A stretch of 64,000 bases of DNA from Argopecten irradians (Eukaryota; Mollusca; Bivalvia; Pectinida; Pectinidae): positions 60,853,467-60,917,466 of the forward strand of contig NC_091134.1 in assembly GCF_041381155.1 (NCBI RefSeq), given 5' to 3'. Below are positions 39,601 through 52,636 of this stretch, piece after piece (the first letter of the stretch is position 1; each line of letters starts with the position of its first letter). Made by a program: the position numbers and the translations under genes. The notes below the pieces were generated by a model. The model did not search any database. It saw only the letters and a program-made list of their open reading frames with translations, and had not been told where the DNA came from.

Positions 39601-42600
39601 GACTGTCACATGATTACAACCGCGGTAGATAACAGTTGTAAAACTAGACTGTCACATGATTACAACCGCGGTAGATAACAGTTGTAAAACTAGACTGTCA
39701 CATGATTACAACCGCGGTAGATAACAGTTGTAAAACTAGACTGTCACATGATTACAATCGCGGTAGATAACAATTGTAAAACTAAACTGTCACATGATTA
39801 CAACCGCGGTGCATAACAGTTGTAAAACTAGACTATCACATTAGTACAACCGCGGTAGATAACTGTTGTAAAACTAGACTATCACATGATTATAACCGCG
39901 GTAGATAACAGTTGTAAAACCTAGACTGTCACATGATTACAACCGCGGTAGATAACAGTTGTAAAACTAGACTGTCACATGATTACAACCGCGGTAGATA
40001 ACAGTTGTAAAACTAGACTGTCACATGATTACAACCGCGGTAGATAACAGTTGTAAAACTAGACTGTCACATGATTACAACCGCGGTAGATAACAGTTGT
40101 AAAACAAGACTGTCACATGATTACAACCGCGGTAGATAACAGTTGTAAAACTAGACTGTCACATGATTACAACCGCGGTAGATAACAGTTGTAAAACTAG
40201 ACTGTCACATTATTACAACCGCGGTAGATAACAGTTGTAAAACTAGACTGTCACATTATTACAACCGCGGTAGGTAACAGTTGTAAAACTAGACTATCAC
40301 ATTATTACAACCGCGGTAGATAACAGTTGTAAAACTAGACTGTCACATGATTACAACCGCGGTAGATAACAGTTGTAAAACTAAACTGTCACATGATTAC
40401 AACCGCGGTAGATAACAGTTGTAAAACTAGACTGTCACATGATTACAACCGCGGTAGATAACAGTTGTAAAACTAGACTGTCACATGATTACAACCGCGG
40501 TAGATAACAGTTGTAAAACTAGACTGTCACATGATTACAACCGCGGTAGATAACAGTTGTAAAACTAGACTGTCACATGATTACAACCGCGGTAGATAAC
40601 AGTTGTAAACTAAACATGTTGTAAAACTAGACTGTCACATTGATTACAACCGCGGTAGATAACAGTTGTAAAACTAGACTGTCACATGATTACAACCGCG
40701 GTAGATAACAGTTGTAAAACTAGACTGTCACATGATTACAACCGCGGTAGATAACAGTTGTAAAACTAGACTGTCACATGATTACAACCGCGGTAGATAA
40801 CAGTTGTAAAACTAGACTGTCACATGATTACAACCGCGGTAGATAACAGTTGTAAAACAAGACTGTCACATGATTACAACCGCGGTAGATAACAGTTGTA
40901 AAACTAGACTGTCACATGATTACAACCGCGGTAGATAACAGTTGTAAAACTAGACTGTCACATGATTACAACCGCGGTAGATAACAGTTGTAAAACTAGA
41001 CTGTCACATTAGTACAACCGCGGTAGATAACAGTTGTAAAACTAGACTGTCACATGATTACAACCGCGGTAGGTAACAGTTGTAAAACTAGACTGTCACA
41101 TTATTACAACCGCGGTAGATAACAGTTGTAAAACTAGACTGTCACATGATTACAATCGCGGTAGATAACAGTTGTAAAACTAGACTGTCACATGATTACA
41201 ACCGCGGTAGGTAACAGTTGTAAAACTAGACTATCACATTATTACAACCGCGGTAGATCACAGTTGTAAAACTAGACTGTCACATGATTACAACCGCGGT
41301 AGATAACAGTTGTAAAACTAGACTGTCACATGATTACAACCGCGGTAGATAACAGTTGTAAAACTAGACTGTCACATGATTACAACCGCGGTAGATAACA
41401 GTTGTAAAACTAGACTGTCACATGATTACAACCGCGGTAGATAACAGTTGTAAAACAAGACTGTCACATGATTACAACCGCGGTAGATAACAGTTGTAAA
41501 ACTAGACTGTCACATGATTACAACCGCGGTAGATAACAGTTGTAAAACTAGACTGTCACATTATTACAACCGCGGTAGTGATAACAGTTGTAAAACTAGA
41601 CTGTCACATGATTACAACCGCGGTAGATAACAGTTGTAAAACTAGACTGTCACTATCACATTATTATACTCACATGACGCGGTAGATACAGTAAAACTAG
41701 ACGTCACATTATTAAACCGCGGTAGATAACAGACTGTCACATGATTACAATCGCAGTAGATAACAGTTGTAAAACTAGACTGTCACATGATTACAACCGC
41801 GGTAGGTAACAGTTGTAAAACTAGACTATCACATTATTACAACCGCGGTAGATCACAGTTGTAAAACTAGACTGTCACATGATTACAACCGCGGTAGATA
41901 ACAGTTGTAAAACTAGACTGTCACATGATTACAACCGCGGTAGATAACAGTTGTAAAACTAGACTGTCACATGATTACAACCGCGGTAGATAACAGTTGT
42001 AAAACAAGACTGTCACATGATTACAACCGCGGTAGATAACAGTTGTAAAACTAGACTGTCACATGATTACAACCGCGGTAGATAACAGTTGTAAAACTAG
42101 ACTGTCACATTAGTACAACCGCGGTAGATAACAGTTGTAAAACAAGACTGTCACATGATTACAACCGCGGTAGATAACAGTTGTAAAACTAGACTGTCAC
42201 ATGATTACAACCGCGGTAGATAACAGTTGTAAAACTAGACTGTCACATGAGTACAACCGCGGTAGATAACAGATAACAGTAAAACTAGACTGTCACATGA
42301 TTACAACCGCGGTAGATAACATTGTAAACTAGACTGTCACATTAGTACAACCGCGGTAGATAACAGTTGTAAAACTAGACTGTCACATGATTACAACCGC
42401 GGTAGGTAACAGTTGTAAAACAAGACTGTCACATGATTACAACCGCGGTAGATCACAGTTGTAAAACTAGACTATCACATTATTACAACCGCGGTAGATC
42501 ACAGTTGTAAAACTAGACTGTCACATGATTACAACCGCAGTAGATAACAGTTGTAAAACTAGACTATCACATGATTACAACCGCGGTAGATAACAGTTGT

Positions 42601-44627
42601 AAAACTAGACTGTCACATGATTACAACCGCGGTAGATAACAGTTTTGTAAAACTAGACTGTCACATGATTACAACCGCGGTAGGTAACAGTTGTAAAACT
42701 AGACTATCACATTATTACAACATTGGTAGATCACAGTTGTAAAACTAGACTGTCACATGATTACAACCGCGGTAGGTAACAGTTGTAAAACTAGACTATC
42801 ACATTATTACAACCGCGGTAGGTAACAGTTGTAAAACTAGACTATCACATTATTACAACATTGGTAGATCACAGTTGTAAAACTAGACTGTCACATGATT
42901 ACAACCGCGGTAGGTAACAGTTGTAAAACTAGACATCACATTATTACAACATTGGTAGATCACAGTTGTAAAACTAGACTGTCACATGATTACATCCGCG
43001 GTAGATAACAGTTGTAAAGCTAGACTGTCACATGATTACAACCGCGGTAGGTAACAGTTGTAAAACTAGACTATCACATTATTACAACATTGGTAGATAA
43101 CAGTTGTAAAACTAGACTGTCACATGATTACAACCGCGGTAGGTAACAGTTGTAAAACTAGACTGTCACATGATTACAACCGCGGTAGATAACAGTTGTA
43201 AAACTAGACTGTCACGTGATTACATCCGCGGTAGATAACAGTTGTAAAACTAGACTGTCACATGATTACAACCGCGGTAGATAACAGTTGTAAAACTAGA
43301 CTGTCACATGATTACAACCGCGGTAGGTAACAGTTGTAAAACTAGACTATCACATTATTACAACATTGGTAGATCACAGTTGTAAAACTAGACTGTCACA
43401 TGATTACAACCGCGGTTGATAACAGTTGTAAAACTAGACTGTCACATGATTACAACCGCGGTAGGTAACAGTTGTAAAACTAGACTATCACATTATTACA
43501 ACATTGGTAGATCACAGTTGTAAAACTAGACTGTCACATGATTACAACCGCGGTAGATAACAGTTGTAAAACTAGACTGTCACATGATTACAACCGCGGT
43601 AGGTAACAGTTGTAAAACTAGACTATCACATTATTACAACATTGGTAGATCACAGTTGTAAAACTAGACTGTCACATGATTACAACCGCGGTAGATAACA
43701 GTTGTAAAACTAGACTGTCACATGGTTACAACCGCGGTAGATAACAGTTGTAAAACTAGACTGTCACATGATTACAACCGCGGTAGATAACAGTTGTAAA
43801 ACTAGACTGTCACATTAGTACAACCGCGGTAGATAACAGTTGTAAAACTAGACTATCACATTATTACAACATTGGTAGATCACAGTTGTAAAACTAGACT
43901 GTCACATGATTACAACCGCGGTAGGTAACAGTTGTAAAACTAGACTGTCACATGATTACAACCGCGGTAGGTAACAGTTGTAAAACTAGACTATCACATT
44001 ATTACAACATTGGTAGATCACAGTTGTAAAACTAGACTGTCACATGATTACAACCGCGGTAGATAACAGTTGTAAAACTAGACTATCACATTATTACAAC
44101 ATTGGTAGATCACAGTTGTAAAACTAGACTGTCACATGATTACATCCGCGGTAGATAACAGTTGTAAAACTAGACTGTCACATGATTACAACCGCGGTAG
44201 GTAACAGTTGTAAAACTAGACTATCACATTATTACAACATTGGTAGATCACAGTTGTAAAACTAGACTGTCACATGATTACAACCGCGGTTGATAACAGT
44301 TGTAAAACTAGACTGTCACATGATTACAACCGCGGTAGATAACAGTTGTAAAACTAGACTATCACATTATTACAACATTGGTAGATCACAGTTGTAAAAC
44401 TAGACTGTCACATGATTACAACCGCGGTAGATAACAGTTGTAAAACTAGACTGTCACATGATTACAACCGCGGTAGGTAACAGTTGTAAAACTAGACTAT
44501 CACATTATTACAACATTGGTAGATCACAGTTGTAAAACTAGACTGTCACATGATTACAACCGCGGTAGATAACAGTTGTAAAACTAGACTGTCACATGAT
44601 TACAACCGCGGTAGATAACAGTTGTAT
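36697..44627. repeat. 46-bp satellite array, about 170 copies, with a 138-bp higher-order pattern
   Basis: The unit is TTGTAAAACTAGACTGTCAC then ATGATTACAACCGCGGTAGA then TAACAG, 46 bp in all, over 7.9 kb. TTACAAC and GTTGTAA within each unit are a perfect 7-bp inverted pair around a 14-nt loop, and CCGCGG sits in the loop region. A variant monomer replaces CCGCGG with CATTGG and ends GATCACAG. In the right part it starts at 42721, 42859, 42950, 43088, 43364, 43502, 43640, 43870, 44008, 44100, 44238, 44376 and 44514; eight of twelve intervals are exactly 138 bp (three monomers). A scrambled patch at 41645-41750 breaks the pattern. There are no unique spacers and no open frame. Confidence 0.95.
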
Positions 44628-44629
44628 CA

Positions 44630-47600
44630 ACTACAGAAGAGAAAGATATAGGCGCAATAATGAATTCACATTTCGACGTAAGTTAAAAATAACGCCAAAT
44701 CAATGTTCGCGTTATTCAATTTATGAACATTTCAAAGTCGTTTGTTCCTCTCGAGAAAAGATTTGTAAAATCCCAACTAGGCTTTGTCGGGTCCTTTACG
44801 AGCCCCATCTTTAGAAAATATTAATACCATTGAGTGACACCAATAAGGAGCATCCTAATGAGGGAATGAAGAACCTAGCATCGGCGATTAGAACAGTTAA
44901 AACTACCAACGCTGGCTTATAGACGTGTACGGAACGACATATCTCAATTTTATCAGAAAAACAGGTTTCTTGATCAGTGTATATTTTAATGTAACAGTAT
45001 TCTGTATTGACATAGGAGTTCTCCAGGACTGCATTCTTAGCCAACTTTCATTTCTTGTGACCGTGCATAGTTGCGCATTTCGTTTATCGCATATACGTAC
45101 ACCTTCAAGTATTTGGTTAGAAAATGAGTGGAGAAAAACAATATCATAAAAGTTTAAATTAATTTTGTCGGAAATTTTGACCTGTTGATTATAGTTTAAG
45201 TTGGTAATCTATTGAAGCCGACACAAACACATATATGTGATGTTTTATAAACATTGGTAATACTATATCATTGGTTTTTAATGCTCTATATGTATTTTAG
45301 ATACAAAATATTTTTAGAAGTAACTTGATAATGTAAAAATACTAAATGAAATGAGATTGAAGACTGTTACTAAGGGTTTTAACCATATTCATTTTAATAC
45401 ACATTATAGATGTTAATGTTGCAATACTGGCAAAATTATTTCAAGTCCATATGTTGTAGGTCTTAGTGCTCAGAATACCGAAATAACGATATTTGACCGA
45501 AAATCAACCATAGGAAAGAAATTTTTATGTAGTTTCTAACATGCACAAAAATATATCATTTTACTGCGATGTTAACGGACAACAGTTTAATTATTGGGTG
45601 TTCTTTTGCTATTCTGATATAAATACCATCTTATGATAAGAATGCAGTATGATAAATGATGCATTCTAATGCAACTTTCAAAATATATTGTACTATAGAT
45701 GTATATACATGTAAGGTCACTTAACAGACATATATATGGAAGACCTTGTTAAAATGAAGCACGTTTCAACAGGCAAAAGGCTTATATCATTACAAACTTT
45801 TAATCGAATTGGTGTTACACTAAGTTGAAATAGGATAATTCCTTTTTGGATTTTTTCTTTGATATTACTGAATAGGAAAGTTACTTCCATGTGAAATAAG
45901 TTTCAAAGAATTTTGCTTAATTTTAGTATCAATCTATTGAAAATCTAATGAGATTGATACCAGAGATTTTAGATATATCAAGGAAATTTTTAAAATTCTT
46001 GAAACAAAATCATTGTGAATTTAATTTAATTTCATTCATAGATTCTATTGTTAGATTTTCATAGATATATGTATCTATATTAAATATGAACACTTATTGA
46101 AATATAAATTAATCAATATTCATTTAGATAAGTATCAACACAGGTAACTTTTACAGGTAAATTTACCTGTTGGCATTGGTCAGCTTTTAGGAAAAAGACT
46201 ATAACCACTGTCACAACAAACTACCCTACAGGTAAATCCAAAATGTTGGCGTTCAGAGATACACCCGTATGTATATGACCATAGTGTGTAGTCACAATTA
46301 ATAGAGGGATTCCGCCATTAGACACAGTGCTAGTGAACATTCTAAAAGGTAAACCAAAAAAGATTAAGAACTCTTTCGTATCAGATGCGTATAAATACAA
46401 CATGTTGTGGCAAGTTGTTCTATGTATATCTGATATGTTGTATCCAGTTCGTTTGTTAATATTACTACGTACTAAAAGTTGTGTATACTGTTTTATAAAA
46501 TTTAAATTGATCTGAGTCTGGTAAACAGAACTGTTGGTTACAATCCTGAACCAGAATAACTTAACTTAATTCTAGATCTGAATTGATTTACCTTTCTGGA
46601 AAATCGATTGGAAGCATATTATGTATTTAAAGTATAAAGTTATACATATGTATTTTAAATATTGCCATAAATTAATTTTCTATTTACGTATTTAAAACAA
46701 CACATGCTTAACATTATGCAACATATGTACTTAGTCTATATTTCCCTAACAATATGGCATGAGTTTAAGGAATGTGCCGTTTAAGTAATTTTTCTCAAAA
46801 ACAAGCATATTCGATGTTTTTGCGCGAAGAAATTAAAATAACCGTGGCGTGTATTTTTATTTTTAAAATCAGACATACAGTTTTCAATCCCAATATCAAG
46901 ACTATCTGAACAATGGATCATAGCACACTCAAAATCAGCAGCGAAACACGTCAAATTTATTTGTATTATCTTGCTAGCAATGCGATTTCGGATGTGACTT
47001 TTTAAGGGGTTGTCCACTTCGACAACGTATACATACATAATTGTACCGCTTGAAACGTTTGTTATTTCACTGAGAAATCTGTACGAGGGCAATAATACTC
47101 GTGTGAAAGAATATTTATAATTAGATCAGACTTATATATTTCTATAGTATGACTAAAAAATCAAAACACTTTAAAACAACAATTGATATATAAAGCCATA
47201 CGGGATCGCCATTCATTACATTATTTGTTTTAAGTTTGGAGTAGAATACGATTAGACTGGCACGATTCCATTCCAACAATCCTATAAATCCACCAAATGT
47301 TTCTTCCTCCCGAAAAGGTCACTATTGATTGTACGGTACCAGACTAAGTCCTTAATCCCTGTCATTTCTTCTTTCTTAAACGGTCCCAAAATATGAATAG
47401 AAAATGACCCCAGCAAAATGTCAGATACAGTTTCCATGGTAACACGCGGTGGTTGTGAAAGGCCTGTGACGTGATTTCGTGTCAGCAAGTGAGTGAAGGC
47501 TTAGGGAATGCGATAAAAGACACGAGGCAGATAAAAGATGTGCATGTCGGACACATATTGTATAAAATAAACCATATGATGTATTGCTACGAATATAATT

Positions 47601-49645
47601 TCTTACTGTCATGAGCATCATTAATTACTTTTGTTACGATCAGTTGGTGAGATTTAATGGCAACCAAACGTGATATGAATCGGCTTCAACAACAAAACGT
47701 ACAATTCCATATATTCAGACAGTGCGATTCTGAATGAGACATGGTTAAGATTTATACTAAAATAGGGTAAAACCTTATATCGCAAACGAAATAAAGCAAG
47801 ATTTGTCATTTAGCACATCTGTGGAAAATATGCAATTTTCCCATTGTCAGAATTAATATTTTCATGAACCACGAAAAATTAAGAGACCATCAGCTGACTG
47901 TCAGCATGTAATATCAAGGCTGCATTGATAATGGAAGAGGTCAAGATGTTTCGGAAAGAAGCAGATTAAAATCTTACACATTCTGAGATTTCATAATGTT
48001 ATCAGAAAAGGTTGAATCCAACCAACAATGAGGTGCAACATAAAAGCTAAATACATAAATAGTTATTCGAAAATGTTCACCGGGATAGGGAAAGGATCTT
48101 TATAACTTCCATTGTCGTTCACAAACACATATTAGTTCATAGCAGTTTTTGATATCATTTTTTATGTTTATGTTTCACGTGACGTTAATATACGTTCTCA
48201 GAGGGAGGAAACAGCTGTATGGTGTCAGTAACATCAATAACACACCTCGGACGAAGGGATCAGGTATGCATTATTATTTCTAAAAATAGTTTTGAACATG
48301 ATTGCGTCAATATAAGAGCACTTATAGTGAATTATCCAGTTTTGTCCTGTTATTTTTATCTGATTATTTTAGTTATTGTTTTAATGTTCTTTTCTTCAGA
48401 ACTGTCTCTCCGTTTTCCCTCTTTTTAAACTGGTAACATCGAAATGTCGTTTGTACAGAATGCTTTCTTTACAATGAGATTCAATACAAAGATATCCTGG
48501 TTAATTGATATCCAATCATGCATATTCATTAAGACCGGTAGCACGCTGGACTCGTTTAGCGAGGGGAGCAGGGGGCCAGATTCTATTATTGTCAAATTAT
48601 GGCCTTTATGAGAACATTTCCACGACAATCCTCCTGTTAGGATTAGTGCTTTGAATATATTGGGAAATTAGCATTGCTTATAAATAGTGGATATGCAGCC
48701 AATACCTTTATTTTAACGAGAGCATTTCATAGGCATATTTCAGATTTATTTACATTTTCTTGATTGCTTTCGGGAGTGATTACAGCACTGAATAGTAACG
48801 CCATGATATTTATTTAGTCACCCGAATAGCATCGAAATTCATATTTTCAATTTTAATTTGTAGATGATTGACATTGAACTGAATTAGAACCACACCGTTT
48901 TCCTAGAGAGGAGGAGTAGTTTAAAGAAGTTTAACTTCTATCGTATACACGTACACGCTGCTACATTTAGAGTTTTTCTTATTATTATGGTCAGGAATTA
49001 CAGCTTTCTGTTGAGGATATATTTCGATCGACTTTATCGAATTCAACATTGGCATCAACGAGAACACTACATTAATTCGATATTGCATCTTGTCGAACAG
49101 TCTCTGTGAGAAACAAAACGCATCTAGCTTCAATTCATTTTCATGATCTCAAAACTCAAAAACTATATGTTGATAAAAGTACCCTCAGTTGAAAACAAAA
49201 CATACATTTTATCTGCAGGTTTCGGTTTTTATTTTTATTTTTAATGTCAAGAACTGAATCTTTAAGAAGTTGTTCATCGTAGAGTTGTCCTGTTACAGCT
49301 GGCGTTTTCCATGAAATGCCTTTGACCTTCCTCCCTCTCTATTTCTTTGATACGTAAATCGCATGCCTGGCTAAGCAGTCTACTTCTCGACTCATGGCAT
49401 GTGAATTTCTTATGGACAGCTACTTGCCGATACACCATGCATGGGAAGACATATGGTACATGGTGCTGAAAACAGTTAGCTCTTACAACACATACAACCA
49501 GCAACTGAATTACGTAGACCAGACGAAATATTTAGGTGTTCTTACCTGAAGACTGCATTCCTGGAATCAGCAAACTCGACTCTAACCGTCCTACGTCACA
49601 ACACCATCACCTTCTATCATTGAATTGCTCCTTTGCAAGGACTTC
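44630..49645. other. intergenic, no gene recognised
   Basis: Open frames are short (60-103 codons) and show no domain. No tandem repeat or paired transposon terminus was found. The sequence from 49274 to 49645 adjoins the Gag relic and may be decayed retrotransposon, but I could not align it to a family. Confidence 0.4.
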
Positions 49646-49651
49646 TATAAT

Positions 49652-49920
49652 ATCAGATCAGATGGAGCAGTCTGGTATGCCTGGTTCGCATGCCGTCTGA
49701 AGACCAATTCAAGCTCCGGCAAATACTCTGTTGTCTTCTGGTGTTTCTCCTGTAACTGGGCACGGTAAAGATCGGTCTGATTTGGCGGTGCATTCACTAA
49801 ATCTCTGTATTTTTATCGAGGTCCGCCAGGGAGGTAGCCGAGCACACCCTGTGTATACAACCCCATTTCCGTCTCCGTCCAGTTGGCTAGTGCTGCACAA
49901 GATTCGAAATGAGCTTTAAA
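49652..49920 (-). pseudogene. LTR-retrotransposon Gag fragment, degraded
   Basis: One minus-strand frame reads FKAHFE near the start, then VLGYLP, YRDLV, NQTDLYRAQLQ, YLPELELVF and AYQTAPSDL. That is the order of conserved phrases in the Gag capsid region of Ty3/Gypsy-like elements common in marine invertebrates. An in-frame stop (TAA) follows the VLGYLPGGPR phrase, some expected residues are missing, and another stop follows DLIL. No LTRs or pol were found nearby, so this is an isolated relic. Confidence 0.6.
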
Positions 49921-50067
49921 ATCTAGTCTTGAGACACTGCCATCATATAGTCGCTTGTTTAATGTTGAATGACGGTCTTCTCTGTTATGTTTTACTTTGT
50001 TCCAGTCTCGCCCTCAGAGCTCTTTGGGCCGACAACCCCTTAATATACTGTAAAATCACTGTACAAC

Positions 50068-50132
50068 CAACACACCTTGATGTAGAAGAGATCGTGATCC
50101 AACACACCTTGATGTAGAAGAGATCGTGATCC
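50068..50132. repeat. two-copy tandem duplication of about 34 bp
   Basis: The phrase CAACACACCTTGATGTAGAA followed by GAGATCGTGATC occurs twice head to tail with no mismatch seen, which indicates a recent duplication. Confidence 0.8.
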
Positions 50133-50394
50133 TTCGACTACCTGGTCGAGCAGTTGACCAATGTTTACAAAATGTTTATGCAACCTGATATGTTAAGAGG
50201 CTATAGTAAACACAACCGCCGAGAGGATAGTGTCCTACTCGAGGTATGTCACTACCCTCCCCGTTATACTCCGTGGACAACCCCTCGCACGCCTGCCATG
50301 TAGTGCCCTACTCCAAGGCACCTACAATACCTTTGTCACTCCGGTGACTTACCTATGGCATGACCGTATGGCAATCCAAGTTACTTTTTTATTG

Positions 50395-50930
50395 TATTAA
50401 TTCCAAAATCGGAATTAAATTTCCGATATCAGAATCAAATTTCAGATATCGGAAATCAATCTCGGAAATTAATTTCCTATATCGGAAATCTAATTCTAAT
50501 TCCGATATCGGGAATTCTAATTCTGATATCGAAATTTTAATTCCGATATCGGAAATCCTAACTCCGTTATCGGAAATTCTATTTTTGATATCAGGAATAA
50601 GAAAACAATTTTCCATATCAAAAATTCTAATTCTGATATGGGATATTCTATTTCCAACACCAGGAATTCTATTACCGATATGGTATAATCTTATTAATTC
50701 CTGATAACAGAAACTGAATTTCCGATATCAGAGATTCAATTCCCGATATCAAAAATTCTTTCTCATTCTGCTGCAATAACTGCTCCATGGTAGCTGATGC
50801 GCAGACTTTCACTTTTGCATGGTGGAATAACTTGAATTTCCGATATCGGAAATTGAATTTTCGGCAATTGAATTCCCGATATCGGAAATACAATATCTGA
50901 TATTGAAATTTGTTTTCTAATTTCCTATAT
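50395..50930. repeat. degenerate minisatellite of GATATC palindromes
   Basis: Perfect or near-perfect palindromes of the form TTTCCGATATCGGAAA recur at roughly 20-24 bp spacing, with about ten GATATC cores. Linkers are AAT(T/C)CTAATTC-like. The array is interrupted at about 50768-50830 by unrelated sequence. Many copies have diverged by one or two bases but keep symmetry. Confidence 0.85.
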
Positions 50931-50939
50931 GAGAAAATA

Positions 50940-52600
50940 CACAGTGCACACTACCAGACTACATTTGTCGACTGCCTTGCTTCTTATTCAGGAGTGTCCA
51001 ACACCAGTGTATAGTGCTCGATCCTAGTCTCAAAGAACGGTGTTTTTTTCTCAAATCAAGTGAGTGTTCGCTAACGTCTACATTGAATAGAGCAGCTTTA
51101 TAAATTATATATTAAAATGTATTAATATACACGTAGTGACTTGCAGTTATAATTTCTTATCAATATGCAACACAAAATAACTTAAATGAACCTATTCGTC
51201 TTATTACAGAGGTACTTCCCTTGCGTTATATATCCATTTTGTTTTATGTTGTTTTATGAGCGAAATTCACGTCGTTTTCTCTGAAAAGTAACGTTATGAC
51301 GTTACGCTCGCAAACAGATGACCGTACAATCACTATAGTATACTGTGTGCCTAACGGCAAGGGCAGATAAATATGTAATATGCAAATATAAAATTAAATT
51401 ATTTTCTATATCATAACAATATTGTAATTTTACCATTTTGGCGCATGAAGTTTATAGGAGATTTACTGTACACGTGTTGAACTCTCACCAAACGTTGTCA
51501 AGGGAAGTAACTCGAACAGAACTTACTATAAAGAGATCCGTAACGAATGCGCCTATCGGATATCATAATTATCTCATCCTGAACTCATCGGGTATTATAC
51601 CGAGAATCTATGTAATATCTATTCCCCGAGGAGTTCCGGATGATAATGGTCTACGTTCAAGGATGGGCTACGTTCCGAGAACTCTGCTACTGACAATATT
51701 CTACGAATGCACAAATATGTAAACACCGATTATGCATTTCCTTCATATCAGTTCATTGGACTTTGCAAGAATCACCTGTTAGACTTTATGAGTGCATATT
51801 CAACAAATACAAAGTATAAAGGGTTCCAGTAACTGAATTTGGCCGAAATCGAAAGTGAAAGTAGATGATCTCATATTGATAATTTGTGGTAGACTACTAG
51901 GCTAACGTAGGCCTTGTGATTCAAGCTGTATAGTAGTCTGTGTTATTGACCCAACTAAAGTGAATCTAGAAGAGTGGGCCTATGTTTTATGAACAAAGGT
52001 TTGATTTGTTTTACTCCAATTTCATTTCATTGTGGTAGATACTGAAGCCTTATACATTAAGTCGTGTAGCTATCCTAATGCAATGGGGGCATTTTGGTAC
52101 ATTTTGAAAAGTCATCAAAACTATCAAAAGCTTTTTAAATGCCCCTTTTAATAATACATTTATGTGTTTGAGCCATAGCACTCCAAACATTAGTAGTCAT
52201 ACAAGATACATAATCTTTATAATAACCAATACATAATCTTTGATGACTGAGCAAGTCCAATCTTGCTACACTTCTCTTTTCAGTCTTATCAGTCTTTATC
52301 CCCTTACACAATCATTAAGAATAAAACCCTTAATGTTTTCAGTAACAGCACATCTGCATATATTACTTATTCAGAGCACCTCTAATTAGCTGCACCAATT
52401 GAGTTACATCATACATGTGCATTTACCTTACAGGTGAATGATGATGGAATCCAATTCAGTCCTGTTACATCTATATTTTTGCTTAACTTTTGATGAATAA
52501 GACTTTTTTCCTTTTAATAGTTATTTTTATGTTTATAAATTCTTATTATGTTTTTAAGAAAATGAATGTTGATTTATTAACTTTTAATTTATTTCATTAA
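50940..52600. other. intergenic upstream of the NLR-like gene
   Basis: A 94-codon frame at 51438-51722 has no recognisable domain. A 5' UTR exon or promoter of the NLR-like gene probably lies here. An acceptor-like AACTCTAG at about 52608 suggests that the ATG exon is preceded by an intron. Confidence 0.35.
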
Positions 52601-52636
52601 CAACTCTAGGTACATGTATAACAAAAGTCAATAAGG

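Noticed and set aside
36697..44627. CRISPR-like look of a long regular repeat array
   Set aside because: There are no unique spacers; the 46-bp monomers are contiguous, and the surrounding DNA is eukaryotic.
50360..50704. 114-aa frame of Ser/Ile/Glu/Arg repeats
   Set aside because: It follows the palindromic minisatellite, is mirrored by a similar frame on the other strand, and has no conserved domain.
51438..51722. 94-aa plus-strand frame upstream of the NLR-like gene
   Set aside because: No domain, no splice-compatible join to the ATG exon that I could justify, and ordinary length for chance in this composition.
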